A DNA stretch of 64,000 nucleotides from Brucella pecoris (GTDB lineage Bacteria; Pseudomonadota; Alphaproteobacteria; Rhizobiales; Rhizobiaceae). Shown here piece by piece: positions 26,612-34,522 of the stretch; the first letter of the stretch is position 1; each line of letters starts with the position of its first letter. The stretch spans positions 1 through 64,000 of the forward strand of contig NZ_VEWK01000010.1 in assembly GCF_006376675.1 (NCBI RefSeq). Direction: 5' to 3'. The notes below the pieces were generated by a model. The model did no database searches and was not told where the DNA came from. It saw only the letters and a list, made by a program, of their open reading frames with translations. Position numbers and translations under genes: made by a program.

Positions 26612-26827
26612 GTTTTCGTTTTAACGGCAATTTCGTCCGCCAATCCAGGGATAGGCGAACATTTTTCGGCTCTCGCCTTTTTGCCAGTTGCACATTCACG
26701 CCAAATCAGACCTGATAGGTTCAACCGAGGCGCTTGAGGGTTGGATCTAAAAACAAATTCCGGGTGCACGGGAGGAAATGCGGTTCCGAGCTGACCGGAA
26801 TTCAGCCGGATTCTGGAGGACATGCCA
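26612..26827. other. Intergenic region, no gene seen
   Basis: This holds the upstream part of the exbB promoter region and the leader of the small membrane protein gene. No hairpin or open frame of note was found. Confidence 0.4.
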
Positions 26828-26986
26828 ATGATGCTCAAGGATATCCAGACGCTTGAACATGCGGCACGCACCGCTATGGCAGGAAATGACGATCCGCTGC
26901 CGGTACAACAGCGTTCATTGAAGCCGACACATGTGGGACTGGCCTTTATCATGCTGGCCGGTGCGGCTTACCTGCTGCTGGCCTGA
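26828..26986 (+). CDS. Small single-pass membrane protein, unknown
   Basis: A 52-residue frame, MMLKDIQTLEHAARTAMAGN at the start and one C-terminal hydrophobic helix (about residues 36-52, VGLAFIMLAGAAYLLLA). GGAGG lies eight bases before the ATG at 26828, which is persuasive for so short a gene; ATGs at 26822 and 26831 are alternatives. I do not recognise the family. It lies in its own gap between the divergent exbB and the downstream PRC-barrel gene. Confidence 0.6.
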   Translation: MMLKDIQTLEHAARTAMAGNDDPLPVQQRSLKPTHVGLAFIMLAGAAYLLLA

Positions 26987-27084
26987 ACCCAAATCTGCAA
27001 CTCAAAAGCGCGCTTGCCACGGTTTCGCCACCGGGAAGACACCAGTTTCACAATTTTGACGCTTGAATAACACAGATTTTGAGC

Positions 27085-27109
27085 GGAACGGAAACCGTTT
27101 CCCCTCGTT
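27085..27109 (+). promoter_or_regulatory. EcfG-type promoter for PRC-barrel gene
   Basis: GGAAC-N16-CGTT fits the alphaproteobacterial EcfG general-stress consensus. The -10 element lies 67 bp before the ATG of the PRC-barrel gene. The same N16 spacing is seen upstream of phyR in this window. Confidence 0.65.
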
Positions 27110-27176
27110 TTTTCTCCTGTTGACGGCGAGATTGCCTCTCGCCTTCGGTTTGCCTTAATTACCGACAGGAGTTTCC

Positions 27177-28031
27177 ATGAAAAGACTTCTCGCCTCCACG
27201 GCTCTTGCCGCGCTGATCGCCCTGCCCGCTTTTGCTCAGGATGGTTCACCGATCTTTTCCGACGAGAAACCGGAAAAGCCGGCCGCCAGCGAGAACGGAT
27301 ATGTCGTGGCGTCACCCGGCCAGCTTCTGGTGTCGGGTTTTGTCGGACAGGCGGTCTATAACGGCCCTTCCAACGATGCTGCCAATATCGGCACAGTCAA
27401 TGACATGATCCTCGGTGCCGATGGCAGCCCGCAGGCAGTCGTCATCGGGGTCGGCGGTTTTCTCGGTGTCGGGGAAAAGAATGTCGCAATCGGCTTCGAT
27501 CATCTGTCATGGGTGGTTCGCGACGACGGCAAGCGCTGGCTGATCGTGGATGCTACCAAGGAACAGCTCGAAAAAGCACCCGCATTCGATCGCAGCGCAG
27601 CTTTCGAAGCTGACGGCGCGCCCCGCGCCGAGCCACCAGCCGCCGAAAAGACGATCACGACTCAGAAGGCCGACAGGGTCATGCCGGACGGCATGAAGCC
27701 GGTCCCCTCCGAAGGACTAAGCGCTGACAAACTGATCGGCGCAACGGTTTTCGGTGCGGATGAAACGAAGATCGGAACGGTGGGCGACGTCCTGATGTCC
27801 GCTGACGGACAGACCGAGGCATTTGTCGTCGATGTGGGTGGTTTCCTTGGCATCAATTCCAAACCCGTTGCCGTTTCCATCGCCAATCTCGACGTCGCGT
27901 CCAGCAAGGACGACAAGGTGAACGTCTTCACGCAGTTCACCAAGGAACAGTTGCAGGCACAGCCCGCCTATTCGGACGCAGCCTATAAGAAGGACCCCGA
28001 AGGCACGATCCTTCACGGCGAAGCGGAGTGA
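27177..28031 (+). CDS. Exported protein with two PRC-barrel domains
   Basis: A 284-residue protein with a cleavable signal (LLASTALAALIALPAFAQ) and two PRC-barrel repeats: residues about 45-130 (LLVSGFVGQAVYN ... GVGGFLGVGEKNVAI) and about 180-260 (LIGATVFGADETKIGTVGD ... DVGGFLGINSKPVAV). Paired PRC-barrel proteins in the periplasm of Rhizobiales are often stress-induced; the molecular role is unclear. An EcfG-type promoter precedes it. A GACAGGAG-type ribosome site is present. Confidence 0.85.
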   Translation: MKRLLASTALAALIALPAFAQDGSPIFSDEKPEKPAASENGYVVASPGQLLVSGFVGQAVYNGPSNDAANIGTVNDMILGADGSPQAVVIGVGGFLGVGEKNVAIGFDHLSWVVRDDGKRWLIVDATKEQLEKAPAFDRSAAFEADGAPRAEPPAAEKTITTQKADRVMPDGMKPVPSEGLSADKLIGATVFGADETKIGTVGDVLMSADGQTEAFVVDVGGFLGINSKPVAVSIANLDVASSKDDKVNVFTQFTKEQLQAQPAYSDAAYKKDPEGTILHGEAE

Positions 28032-28046
28032 CACTTCGCGATATTT

Positions 28047-28074
28047 GCGGAAGCATTATCGGCAATGCTTCCGC
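28047..28074 (+). terminator. Hairpin after PRC-barrel gene
   Basis: GCGGAAGCATT/AATGCTTCCGC with a six-base loop lies 16 bp after the stop. It lacks a clear T-run, so it may be an RNA-stabilising hairpin or weak terminator. Confidence 0.55.
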
Positions 28075-28215
28075 CTCTTCCCGCTATTCACCCCACCATT
28101 TACCATGACTTGCAACAACCGGCTGGTGTTGTTGCCGCTAATGGCTTTGCATGCAACCATTCAGCCAGCCACACGTTATCCGAACGATAACCGGAGAATG
28201 AACAGGAGAGCTGAT

Positions 28216-28569
28216 ATGGCGCGTGCATCCGCGAAAACGAGCAAGATCGAAGAAAAGATCGAAGAAGCGCTGACCGATGCCAGCACGGAAGACCTTCAGG
28301 CTCAGGTCGAGCAGTTGAAGGAAGACATCGCTGCCATTGCGGCAACACTTGCCAATCTCGGTTCGCAGACCGTCCGCGACGCAAAACGCGGCGCGAAGGA
28401 AACCTACAAGAGCGCTTATATTCAGGGCGAAGACGTCATCGACGACCTGCGCAACAAGGCGCAGGATGTTGAAGCCCAACTGACGGCAACGGTGCGCGAA
28501 CGTCCTATTGCCTCGCTCGCCACTGCACTCGGCGTCGGCTATCTGCTGGCCCTGCTCTCGCGCCGCTGA
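28216..28569 (+). CDS. DUF883 (ElaB/YqjD-like) membrane-anchored protein
   Basis: A 117-residue protein: charged coiled-coil-like N-terminal half (SKIEEKIEEALTDASTEDLQ) and a C-terminal helix ending in PIASLATALGVGYLLALLSRR, the tail of the ElaB/YqjD/DUF883 family. In E. coli such proteins are stationary-phase inner membrane proteins that bind ribosomes. ATG 28216 has CAGGAGAG upstream. It is followed after eight bases by a holin-like membrane protein, matching the YqjD-YqjE pairing. Confidence 0.85.
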   Translation: MARASAKTSKIEEKIEEALTDASTEDLQAQVEQLKEDIAAIAATLANLGSQTVRDAKRGAKETYKSAYIQGEDVIDDLRNKAQDVEAQLTATVRERPIASLATALGVGYLLALLSRR

Positions 28570-28577
28570 GGCGTACC

Positions 28578-29018
28578 ATGCTAAAAGCTCTCATGCCCTT
28601 ATTGTCTGCCCTGGCAGGCGAGGAACTGAAATTCGTCGCAGGTCAAACGAAACGTGCGGCCATTTTCGGCGCGGCAATCGCCATCTTCGCCATCATTGCG
28701 ATCACCTTCTTCTGTGTCGCCGCTTTTCTGGCGCTGGCGCAGACCTATGGCGGCCCGCTGGCAGCGCTCATTCTCGCTGCATTGTCGCTGATCGTGGCGC
28801 TGCTCATTCTCGCCGTTTTGAAAATTCAGGCTGCGTCCGAAGCCAGAAAACGCAAGCAGAAACTTGAGACGGACAAGTCGGCAATGATGGCGACGGCAGC
28901 AATCGCAACCGTGCCTGCCATTCTCAAGCGTCCTATACTTGCTGCCGCCCTGCCGCTTGCCGGTATCGCGCTCGTCTCGCTGCTTTCGGATAAGAAGAAG
29001 CGTCCTCCGCAGAGCTGA
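28578..29018 (+). CDS. YqjE/phage-holin-like membrane protein
   Basis: A 146-residue protein with three or four hydrophobic helices (about 28-52, 60-82, 105-118 and 120-135) and a Lys-rich C-terminus. It resembles the YqjE/phage_holin_3_6 group encoded next to DUF883 proteins. No enzymatic motif is present and the function is unknown. It is translationally close to the DUF883 gene and ends before a RIME-like repeat. Confidence 0.75.
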   Translation: MLKALMPLLSALAGEELKFVAGQTKRAAIFGAAIAIFAIIAITFFCVAAFLALAQTYGGPLAALILAALSLIVALLILAVLKIQAASEARKRKQKLETDKSAMMATAAIATVPAILKRPILAAALPLAGIALVSLLSDKKKRPPQS

Positions 29019-29052
29019 ATCACTTCACAGAAGTCCACGGACGCCGACCGCT

Positions 29053-29155
29053 AGAGCGGTTCCAGTTTAAATGGAATCGTCGGAATTGCTCTATCTATTT
29101 GTTTTCACGCATTATCCGACGCAAAACCGCTTCGCACTTTTGCTGGAAATGCTCT
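29053..29155. repeat. RIME-like mosaic repeat, two modules
   Basis: Module A (AGAGCGGTTCC ... GCTCT) is followed by module B (GCATTATCCGACGCAAAACC, then the TTCGCACTTTTGCTGG core, ending AAATGCTCT). It lies between the holin-like gene and the convergent kinase gene. Confidence 0.8.
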
Positions 29156-29189
29156 ACTGGTCGGCGTTTTCTTTCCGGCGACCGATCGG

Positions 29190-30623
29190 CTATTTACCGA
29201 CAGGGGCATCGCCCTCTTCGGCCAGCGACGACAGGCGAACAATCACCTTCGTTCCTGCACCATTGTCGGTCTTGCAGTAAACTGGCTTTTCGCCGAACTG
29301 CATACAAAGCTGTTCGATAACCAGCGTGCCAAGACCGTTCATTTCGCCGGATTTCTGCTGGTCCTTGTCAAAGCCGACACCATCGTCTTCCACAACCAGC
29401 ACCGGGATAGCATCTTCGCCCGGCTTAAGGCTGATCCGGATATGCCCTTCTGGACGGCCCTTGAATGCATGCTTGATCGCATTGGTGACAAGCTCGCCGA
29501 GAATAATGCCGATTGTCGTTACATCGCGCGCCTTCAGGTCAAGCGGCGCGAAATCCGTCGAGAATTCGATCTTACGATCCTGACCGATGGCATTGCGAAT
29601 ATCGTTGATAACGGTGCCCAGAAAATCGTCGACCCGCGCTGATTCCATATCCTCGCCCAGACGCAGGCGCCGGTGCGCCGTTGACACAGTCTGGACGCGA
29701 TCGCGTGCAGCAGCAAGGGCGGCGCGAGCATCCTCGCTGCGCGTCTGCCGCATCTGGAGGCCAAGCAAGGATGAAACCGTTGCGAGCGAATTGCCGATGC
29801 GATGATTGGTGTCCTGTAGCAAAAGCTCGACCCGCTGGCGCTCCCGTTCGGCAATACGGCGTTCCTGCTCAAGCTCGGCAGTGCGTTCCTGCACGCGCTG
29901 TTCCAGCAATTGCTTTTCAGAACGCAGCGCCGTCTGCCCCTCGAACATGGAACGCGCATAGCGCTGAACGCGGGTAAACAGCAAAAGTGCCAGCATGGCA
30001 GCCGAAGCCAGCGCCACGATCGACGTCGCCGTCATCCAGTAGCGCATGCGGTTGATCCGCTTGTTGCGCTCGAGAAGCTGCTGTTCTTCCGCATCGATGA
30101 ATTGCGTGACCGTATTGGCAAGCTGATCCATCAGCACCTTACCCTCGTCACCGCGCACTTTTTCAACCGCTGCCGCCACATCACCCGACTGGGCTAGATT
30201 GACGGTCTGACGAACGTCCTCCTGCTCGCGTTCCACCAGCGCACGGATCTGCTTGACCCGCGCATCCTGCAGCGGATTCTGATCCGTCAGAGCCTCAAGA
30301 TCAGCGAGCGTCTTGTCGACACTCAGGATCGTATTGCGATAGAGATCGAGGTAAGTCTCGTCGAGCGTCAGAAGATACCCGCGACGGCTCATCTCAATAT
30401 TGCTGGCCAGGCGGGCAACCTTGTCGACCTGTTGACGCAATGCATAATTGCGGGAGATATCAACCACCTGATGGTTGATCCCGGACGACAGAAACAGCGT
30501 CATGATCGCCGATAACAGCACGAGACCGAGCGACACGATAACCGCAACCGGCTTCGATGACGATTGAAGCAGTTTTTGCAACAAAACTGATGGCAAGGAC
30601 GCAACCCACAAACAAACGATCAC
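29190..30623 (-). CDS. CHASE3 sensor histidine kinase, HisKA_2 type
   Basis: A 477-residue inner membrane kinase. TM1 lies at about residues 27-47, a CHASE3 extracytoplasmic domain at 50-185 and TM2 at 195-218; a coiled coil leads to the HisKA_2 dimerisation domain with the phospho-acceptor His in TNHRIGNSLATVSSLLGLQ. HATPase_c follows (GELVTNAIKHAFKGRPEG, EDDGVGFDKD, GLGTLVIEQLC). HisKA_2 kinases beside phyR commonly phosphorylate PhyR. The GTG start is uncertain. It lies downstream of ecfG on the same strand, with a hairpin between. Confidence 0.88.
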   Translation of the reverse strand: MIVCLWVASLPSVLLQKLLQSSSKPVAVIVSLGLVLLSAIMTLFLSSGINHQVVDISRNYALRQQVDKVARLASNIEMSRRGYLLTLDETYLDLYRNTILSVDKTLADLEALTDQNPLQDARVKQIRALVEREQEDVRQTVNLAQSGDVAAAVEKVRGDEGKVLMDQLANTVTQFIDAEEQQLLERNKRINRMRYWMTATSIVALASAAMLALLLFTRVQRYARSMFEGQTALRSEKQLLEQRVQERTAELEQERRIAERERQRVELLLQDTNHRIGNSLATVSSLLGLQMRQTRSEDARAALAAARDRVQTVSTAHRRLRLGEDMESARVDDFLGTVINDIRNAIGQDRKIEFSTDFAPLDLKARDVTTIGIILGELVTNAIKHAFKGRPEGHIRISLKPGEDAIPVLVVEDDGVGFDKDQQKSGEMNGLGTLVIEQLCMQFGEKPVYCKTDNGAGTKVIVRLSSLAEEGDAPVGK

Positions 30624-30728
30624 TTTGCTGACAAGAAATATCAGCCGACGCTAACCTACAAGTGGCTGGAGATAAAAAGCAATCGTTGCGGGCAAAAACA
30701 GGCGATGGTTTGAGTTTTTAGCAACACA

Positions 30729-30757
30729 AGCCCCCCTTTCCATTGGAAAGAGGGGCT
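30729..30757 (-). terminator. Hairpin between ecfG and the kinase gene
   Basis: AGCCCC...TTTCC-ATT-GGAAAGAGGGGCT forms a strong stem just after the ecfG stop. It has no clear T-run on the minus strand, so read-through into the kinase gene is possible. Confidence 0.5.
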
Positions 30758-30771
30758 AAAGCGATCTCGCT

Positions 30772-31344
30772 TTACGCGAAACTTCTTAAAGTTGCCCGCG
30801 ATGAATCGGCGTCCGGACCGTAATCGCTTTCGCCTTCGATCTTGAGAATTTCCTGCAAGCGCGCGCGGGCACGGCTGACACGGCTCTTGATCGTCCCAAC
30901 GGCACAACCACAGATTTCCGCAGCTTCCTCATAAGCAAAACCCGAAGCCCCGATCAGAATGATCGCTTCGCGTTGATCATCAGGCAATTGCTCCAATGCT
31001 GCGCGGAAATCCTGCAGATCGAGCGAGCCATATTGCGAGGGATGCACGGCAAGCTGTTCGCTGAATACGCCATCCGTATCCTGAACCTCACGGCCACGCT
31101 TGCGCATCTGCGTGTAGAACTCGTTGCGCAGGATGGTAAAGAGCCAGGCCTTCATATTCGTCCCCATTTCAAAGGACTCCTGCTTGGCCCATGCCTTCAT
31201 GATCGTATCTTGAACGAGATCATCCGCCTTGTCATGCTGGCCTATGAGCGACACCGCAAAGGCGCGCAAGCTCGACAGCGATGACAGAAGCTCCCGCTTG
31301 AACTGTGCATTACTCTCAACCGACGGACCGGGTGCTGTGTTCAC
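30772..31344 (-). CDS. ecfG: EcfG-type extracytoplasmic-function sigma factor
   Basis: A 190-residue sigma factor (also called RpoE1/SigT) with region 2 (DDLVQDTIMKAWAKQESFE, MKAWLFTILRNEFY) and region 4 (LPDDQREAIILIGASGFAYE, VGTIKSRVSRARARL) and no extra domain. It directs the alphaproteobacterial general stress regulon and is held inactive by NepR. I place the start at GTG 31344, with AGGAG seven bases upstream, so the gene overlaps nepR by 29 bases. Upstream in-frame codons lie within nepR and lack a ribosome site. Confidence 0.92.
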   Translation of the reverse strand: MNTAPGPSVESNAQFKRELLSSLSSLRAFAVSLIGQHDKADDLVQDTIMKAWAKQESFEMGTNMKAWLFTILRNEFYTQMRKRGREVQDTDGVFSEQLAVHPSQYGSLDLQDFRAALEQLPDDQREAIILIGASGFAYEEAAEICGCAVGTIKSRVSRARARLQEILKIEGESDYGPDADSSRATLRSFA

Positions 31345-31543
31345 GCATACTCTCCTGTTCAGCCTGATCGAGTTTTTCGAGAAGATCGAGGAAGCGATCC
31401 GGAATCGTCTCATCCTGTATCGAGGTGTACAGTGCCTTTAGTTTCAATCCGACTTCACAATTTGGTCCTAATATATCCCTCTGAACGCGGCGAGGCGACC
31501 TGACCCCGGCTCCGTTCATATGAAGGTTTTCTTTTTCTGCCAT
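31316..31543 (-). CDS. nepR: Anti-sigma factor NepR
   Basis: A 75-residue protein with the NepR core VGLKLKALYTSIQDETIPDR followed by FLDLLEKLDQAE. NepR binds EcfG, and is drawn off by the sigma-like domain of phosphorylated PhyR (partner switching). It overlaps ecfG and is divergent from phyR, the canonical layout. A GGAAC word lies upstream on the minus strand near 31625, but its -10 match is poor. Confidence 0.92.
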   Translation of the reverse strand: MAEKENLHMNGAGVRSPRRVQRDILGPNCEVGLKLKALYTSIQDETIPDRFLDLLEKLDQAEQESMREHSTRSVG

Positions 31544-31649
31544 ATCTTGATCGTTCCGGGCTGATTGCCCTACCCTATTAATCTAAGCCCCTGCTTGTCC
31601 GGGAAATGCACGGGCTACCAAAAAGTTCCCTAATATACCCCCCAATCTC

Positions 31650-31674
31650 GGAACTTTTTTCAAAGCGCCCCGTT
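31650..31674 (+). promoter_or_regulatory. EcfG-type promoter for phyR
   Basis: GGAAC-N16-CGTT matches the EcfG consensus, with the -10 element 106 bp before the phyR ATG. It implies positive feedback of EcfG on its activator, as in related bacteria. Confidence 0.75.
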
Positions 31675-31780
31675 ATGTGTATCATAATGCTGCGCTCAAA
31701 GCATGGGTGGGAGGCCTTAGAACCTTGTCCGCCAATGTGCATTTAGTGAACGAAAGCGGCAGTTGAGGAGTTCCAATACC

Positions 31781-32575
31781 ATGACGTTATCGACGCGTAT
31801 CGCGCCGCACCTTCCCTATCTCCGTCGTTTCTCCCGTGCTCTTACCGGCTCTCAAGCTTCCGGCGACGCTTATGTTGCGGCTGCCCTCGAAGCCTTGATT
31901 GCCGATGTGAGCATTTTTCCGCGTGCCTCTTCCGACCGGATCGGCCTCTATCGCCTTTTCTGCGATCTTTATAAGACGGCCTCGGTTCGCATGCCGGAGC
32001 CGACATCGGAATTTGCTTGGGAACAGCAGGCAGCAAGAAATCTTTCGCATATCGCCCCGCTACCCCGACAGGCGTTCCTGCTGGTGGCAGTGGAAGGTTT
32101 CTCAGACAAGGAAGCCGCCGAAGTTCTCGAACTGGACGATGCCGAGCTGAGCCGCATCCTGTCGGCTGCTTCGACCGAGATTTCGCGTCAGGTGGCAACG
32201 CGCATCATGATTATCGAAGACGAACCCCTGATCGCGATGGATATCGAGCAGATGGTGGAAAGCCTCGGCCATGAAGTCGTTGGCATCGCACGCACCAAGG
32301 ACGAGGCGCTGGCGCTTTATAACCAGGAAAAGCCGCGCATGGTGCTGGCCGATATCCAGCTTGCCGATGGAAGCTCTGGCATCGATGCGGTGAATGAAAT
32401 CTTGCAGAACGATACGATCCCCGTCATTTTCATCACCGCTTTCCCGGAACGCCTGCTGACGGGCGAACGCCCGGAACCCACCTTCCTCGTCACCAAGCCG
32501 TTCAATCCGGATATGGTGAAAGCGCTGATCAGCCAGGCTCTCTTCTTCGAAGAAGCCTCGCAAGTCGCAGCCTGA
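31781..32575 (+). CDS. phyR: General stress response regulator PhyR
   Basis: A 264-residue response regulator with the inverted PhyR order. An N-terminal sigma-factor-like domain (about residues 1-130; ILSAASTEISRQV ends the sigma4-like part) precedes a C-terminal receiver (about 137-258). Receiver residues include the acidic pair in IMIIEDEPLIAMD, the phospho-acceptor Asp191 in VLADIQLADG and Lys in FLVTKPFNPD. When phosphorylated it binds NepR and frees EcfG. ATG 31781 has GAGGAG ten bases upstream. It is divergent from nepR-ecfG and followed by a strong terminator. Confidence 0.95.
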   Translation: MTLSTRIAPHLPYLRRFSRALTGSQASGDAYVAAALEALIADVSIFPRASSDRIGLYRLFCDLYKTASVRMPEPTSEFAWEQQAARNLSHIAPLPRQAFLLVAVEGFSDKEAAEVLELDDAELSRILSAASTEISRQVATRIMIIEDEPLIAMDIEQMVESLGHEVVGIARTKDEALALYNQEKPRMVLADIQLADGSSGIDAVNEILQNDTIPVIFITAFPERLLTGERPEPTFLVTKPFNPDMVKALISQALFFEEASQVAA

Positions 32576-32587
32576 ACCAAAGATCAT

Positions 32588-32621
32588 AAACTCCCGAAAG
32601 GCGTCTGCCTTTCGGGAGTTT
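32588..32621 (+). terminator. Terminator after phyR
   Basis: The 15-bp stem AAACTCCCGAAAGGC/GCCTTTCGGGAGTTT begins 12 bp after the phyR stop. It is very stable and separates phyR from the next promoter. Confidence 0.85.
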
Positions 32622-32714
32622 CCTTGTTGGCGCTGCCCCGTCCCGAAGTCACACCGCCTTACGTCTTGTCATGAGTATTTAGAGTAGTGAGTGCCTTAAT
32701 TTTCCCGGAACCAC

Positions 32715-32740
32715 GGAACCAATACGGCTTCGATGTCGTT
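32715..32740 (+). promoter_or_regulatory. EcfG-type promoter for DUF1328 gene
   Basis: GGAAC-N17-CGTT; a second GGAAC lies eight bases upstream but lacks a spaced -10. The -10 is 31 bp before the small membrane protein ATG, leaving a short leader. Confidence 0.65.
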
Positions 32741-32771
32741 TCTCCTTCACACAATAAAGAGGAGACCAGAC

Positions 32772-32936
32772 ATGCTTTATTATGCGCTCGTATTTCTTGT
32801 GGTGGCACTCGTGGCAGGTGCGCTCGGCTTCGGCGGCATCGCTGGTGCGTCAGCCGGTATAGCGCAGATTCTGTTCTTCGTATTCCTTGCGCTGCTCGTC
32901 GTTTCGCTCATCGCTTCCGCGATCCGCAAGGCATAA
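32772..32936 (+). CDS. DUF1328 (YtjA) small membrane protein
   Basis: A 54-residue protein with two hydrophobic helices: MLYYALVFLVVALVAGALGF, a Gly/Ala turn, and QILFFVFLALLVVSLIASAI. This is the DUF1328/YtjA family, widespread and often stress-induced, of unknown function. AGAGGAG precedes ATG 32772. An EcfG-type promoter directly upstream and the position behind phyR suggest membership in the general stress regulon. Confidence 0.85.
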   Translation: MLYYALVFLVVALVAGALGFGGIAGASAGIAQILFFVFLALLVVSLIASAIRKA

Positions 32937-33195
32937 CAGGTATTAAATCAAAGGCTGTTTTTGACCTGAAGATATATCAGCCTATATTGCTGCTTATTGA
33001 AATTAGCCGCCGCATCCGATTATGCGGCGGTTTACCGGTTCCAGAATTAGGGCCAGTTCAAGGATCGCAAGAAGATCGCTCGACCGAGACCCGCCGAACA
33101 GTCGATGAAATGGACGTTATGGCACGCAAATTTCCGCTCAGCATTTCCGGAGTTTTTGCCGTTTTGCCAATGGGCGATCCAGATATGTGTTTCGT
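32937..33195. other. Intergenic region before HWE kinase gene
   Basis: No supported gene. An open frame crosses this stretch without a ribosome site and with composition unlike the neighbours. The region leads into a RIME-like module. Confidence 0.4.
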
Positions 33196-33243
33196 CGCAT
33201 TCTCCGACGCAAAACCGCTTCGCACTTTTGCTGGAAATGCTCT
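33196..33243. repeat. RIME-like module B
   Basis: One module with the GCAAAACCGCTTCGCAC core and the AAATGCTCT end, 31 bp before the HWE kinase start. A longer open frame of the kinase would be read through this repeat, which argues against that start. Confidence 0.8.
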
Positions 33244-33273
33244 GAGTTCGGTTGCGGGACAATCGGGGCAAAT

Positions 33274-34284
33274 ATGACCGCTGGCACAAAATTCACCCTA
33301 CAGGAAACCGAACCCGACGCAGCCCGTCTGCGGGCGCTGTTGAGGGCAGTGCGAAACAGCAATGTCTGCGTACTCTACCAGACACCCGATCTGGTTTATT
33401 CATGGGGGGAGAATATCCCGCTCTACTGGCAGGAAAAATGGAAAGTCGGTGGAAACGACTGCGATTTCATTTTCTCCGCAAGCCTGCACAAACTCGACGG
33501 CGCCAAGCGCGCGGCACTCGAGACCGGCGAGGCGCAAAATGTTGAGCTTGCCATCAATGACGGCGACAGGCTGCGCTGGATCGAATTCCACATCGACTGC
33601 GATCGCGACGAGAACGGCAATATACTGGGGCTCGTCACCACAGCCATTGAAATCAGCGAACTGAAACGACGCGAGCAGGTGTTGAAGACGCTGTTGCGTG
33701 AAGTCAGCCACCGGTCCAAAAATCTTCTTGCCATCGTGCAAAGCATCGCGAGCCAAACGGCGCGTTTCACCGATTCCATCGACGATTTCCTGCTGAAATT
33801 CCGCGGGCGCATCCAGTCACTTTCCTATTCGCAGGATCTGGTGACCGATTCCAACTGGCGCGGCGCGCTGTTTCGCGACCTCGTGCATTCGCAGGTGGAG
33901 AAATACATCGACGTCAATGACGAACGCCTGACCATTGAGGGCGACAATCCCTATCTTTTCCCCGGTGCCGCATTGCATGTCGGCCTTGCGCTGCATGAAC
34001 TGGTGGTCAACGCGACCTCTTTCGGCGGTCTTTCGATACCCTATGGTCGGGTGAAGATTTCAGCGAAGGTTGCCCATGTGGCCAGCGGCGATGACAGGCT
34101 GGAATTCCACTGGGAAGAAACCAATCCCGCAATGCCGGAAGTTTTCGAGCACGATCCGCGCTTCGGCAGCGCCGTGCTGCAACGCATTGTTCCTGCATCC
34201 GTCAACGGCCATGCCGATTATCGCATCGACGGAACCGGCGCAGTCTATTCCCTCGTTATTCCCACAGAGCAGTTTGACGCCTGA
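33274..34284 (+). CDS. HWE-family sensor histidine kinase
   Basis: A 336-residue soluble kinase. A PAS-like sensor covers residues about 20-125 (VCVLYQTPDLVYSWGENIPL; DENGNILGLVTTAIEIS). The HWE/HisKA_2-type dimerisation box LLREVSHRSKNLLAIVQSIA carries the phospho-acceptor His, and a degenerate HATPase follows (LALHELVVNATSFGGL). No receiver or membrane part is present. HWE kinases are typical of Rhizobiales and several feed the PhyR pathway, which the location beside phyR supports. ATG 33274 is used because sequence before it is repeat. Confidence 0.83.
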   Translation: MTAGTKFTLQETEPDAARLRALLRAVRNSNVCVLYQTPDLVYSWGENIPLYWQEKWKVGGNDCDFIFSASLHKLDGAKRAALETGEAQNVELAINDGDRLRWIEFHIDCDRDENGNILGLVTTAIEISELKRREQVLKTLLREVSHRSKNLLAIVQSIASQTARFTDSIDDFLLKFRGRIQSLSYSQDLVTDSNWRGALFRDLVHSQVEKYIDVNDERLTIEGDNPYLFPGAALHVGLALHELVVNATSFGGLSIPYGRVKISAKVAHVASGDDRLEFHWEETNPAMPEVFEHDPRFGSAVLQRIVPASVNGHADYRIDGTGAVYSLVIPTEQFDA

Positions 34285-34317
34285 TCGGGATCGATAACGC
34301 CCTCACCAGCCACAAAA

Positions 34318-34358
34318 AAGCCGCCATGGTCAGGCCTGAACCTGAACCACGGCGGCTT
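34318..34358 (-). terminator. Terminator of fur/mur
   Basis: AAGCCGCCATGGT and ACCACGGCGGCTT pair with one mismatch; on the minus strand the stem is followed by TTTTTT. It ends the minus-strand regulator transcript and may stop the HWE kinase transcript as well. The following 160 bp contain no gene I can support. Confidence 0.75.
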
Positions 34359-34522
34359 GCTCTGAATTTGCGGAACGCCAGCGGCATAACGTTTGACGTC
34401 AGCGCGGCATTCTCGCCGCTCGCCTCGTGCGGGGAGGTTGAGGCGAACTCTGAAAGTCGTGTTGTGGGGGCGGGGTCACGACCTTCATGCGCGCTTAACG
34501 CCACAGATGAAACTTGGTTCCG

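Noticed and set aside
31600..31629. EcfG promoter for nepR on the minus strand
   Set aside because: GGAAC is present, but at 16-17 spacing the -10 position reads CATTT-like rather than CGTT, so I do not list it as a promoter.
33187..33273. A 29-residue N-terminal extension of the HWE kinase
   Set aside because: The extension translates a RIME-like repeat; the same peptide frame appears at other repeat copies, so it is not part of the protein.
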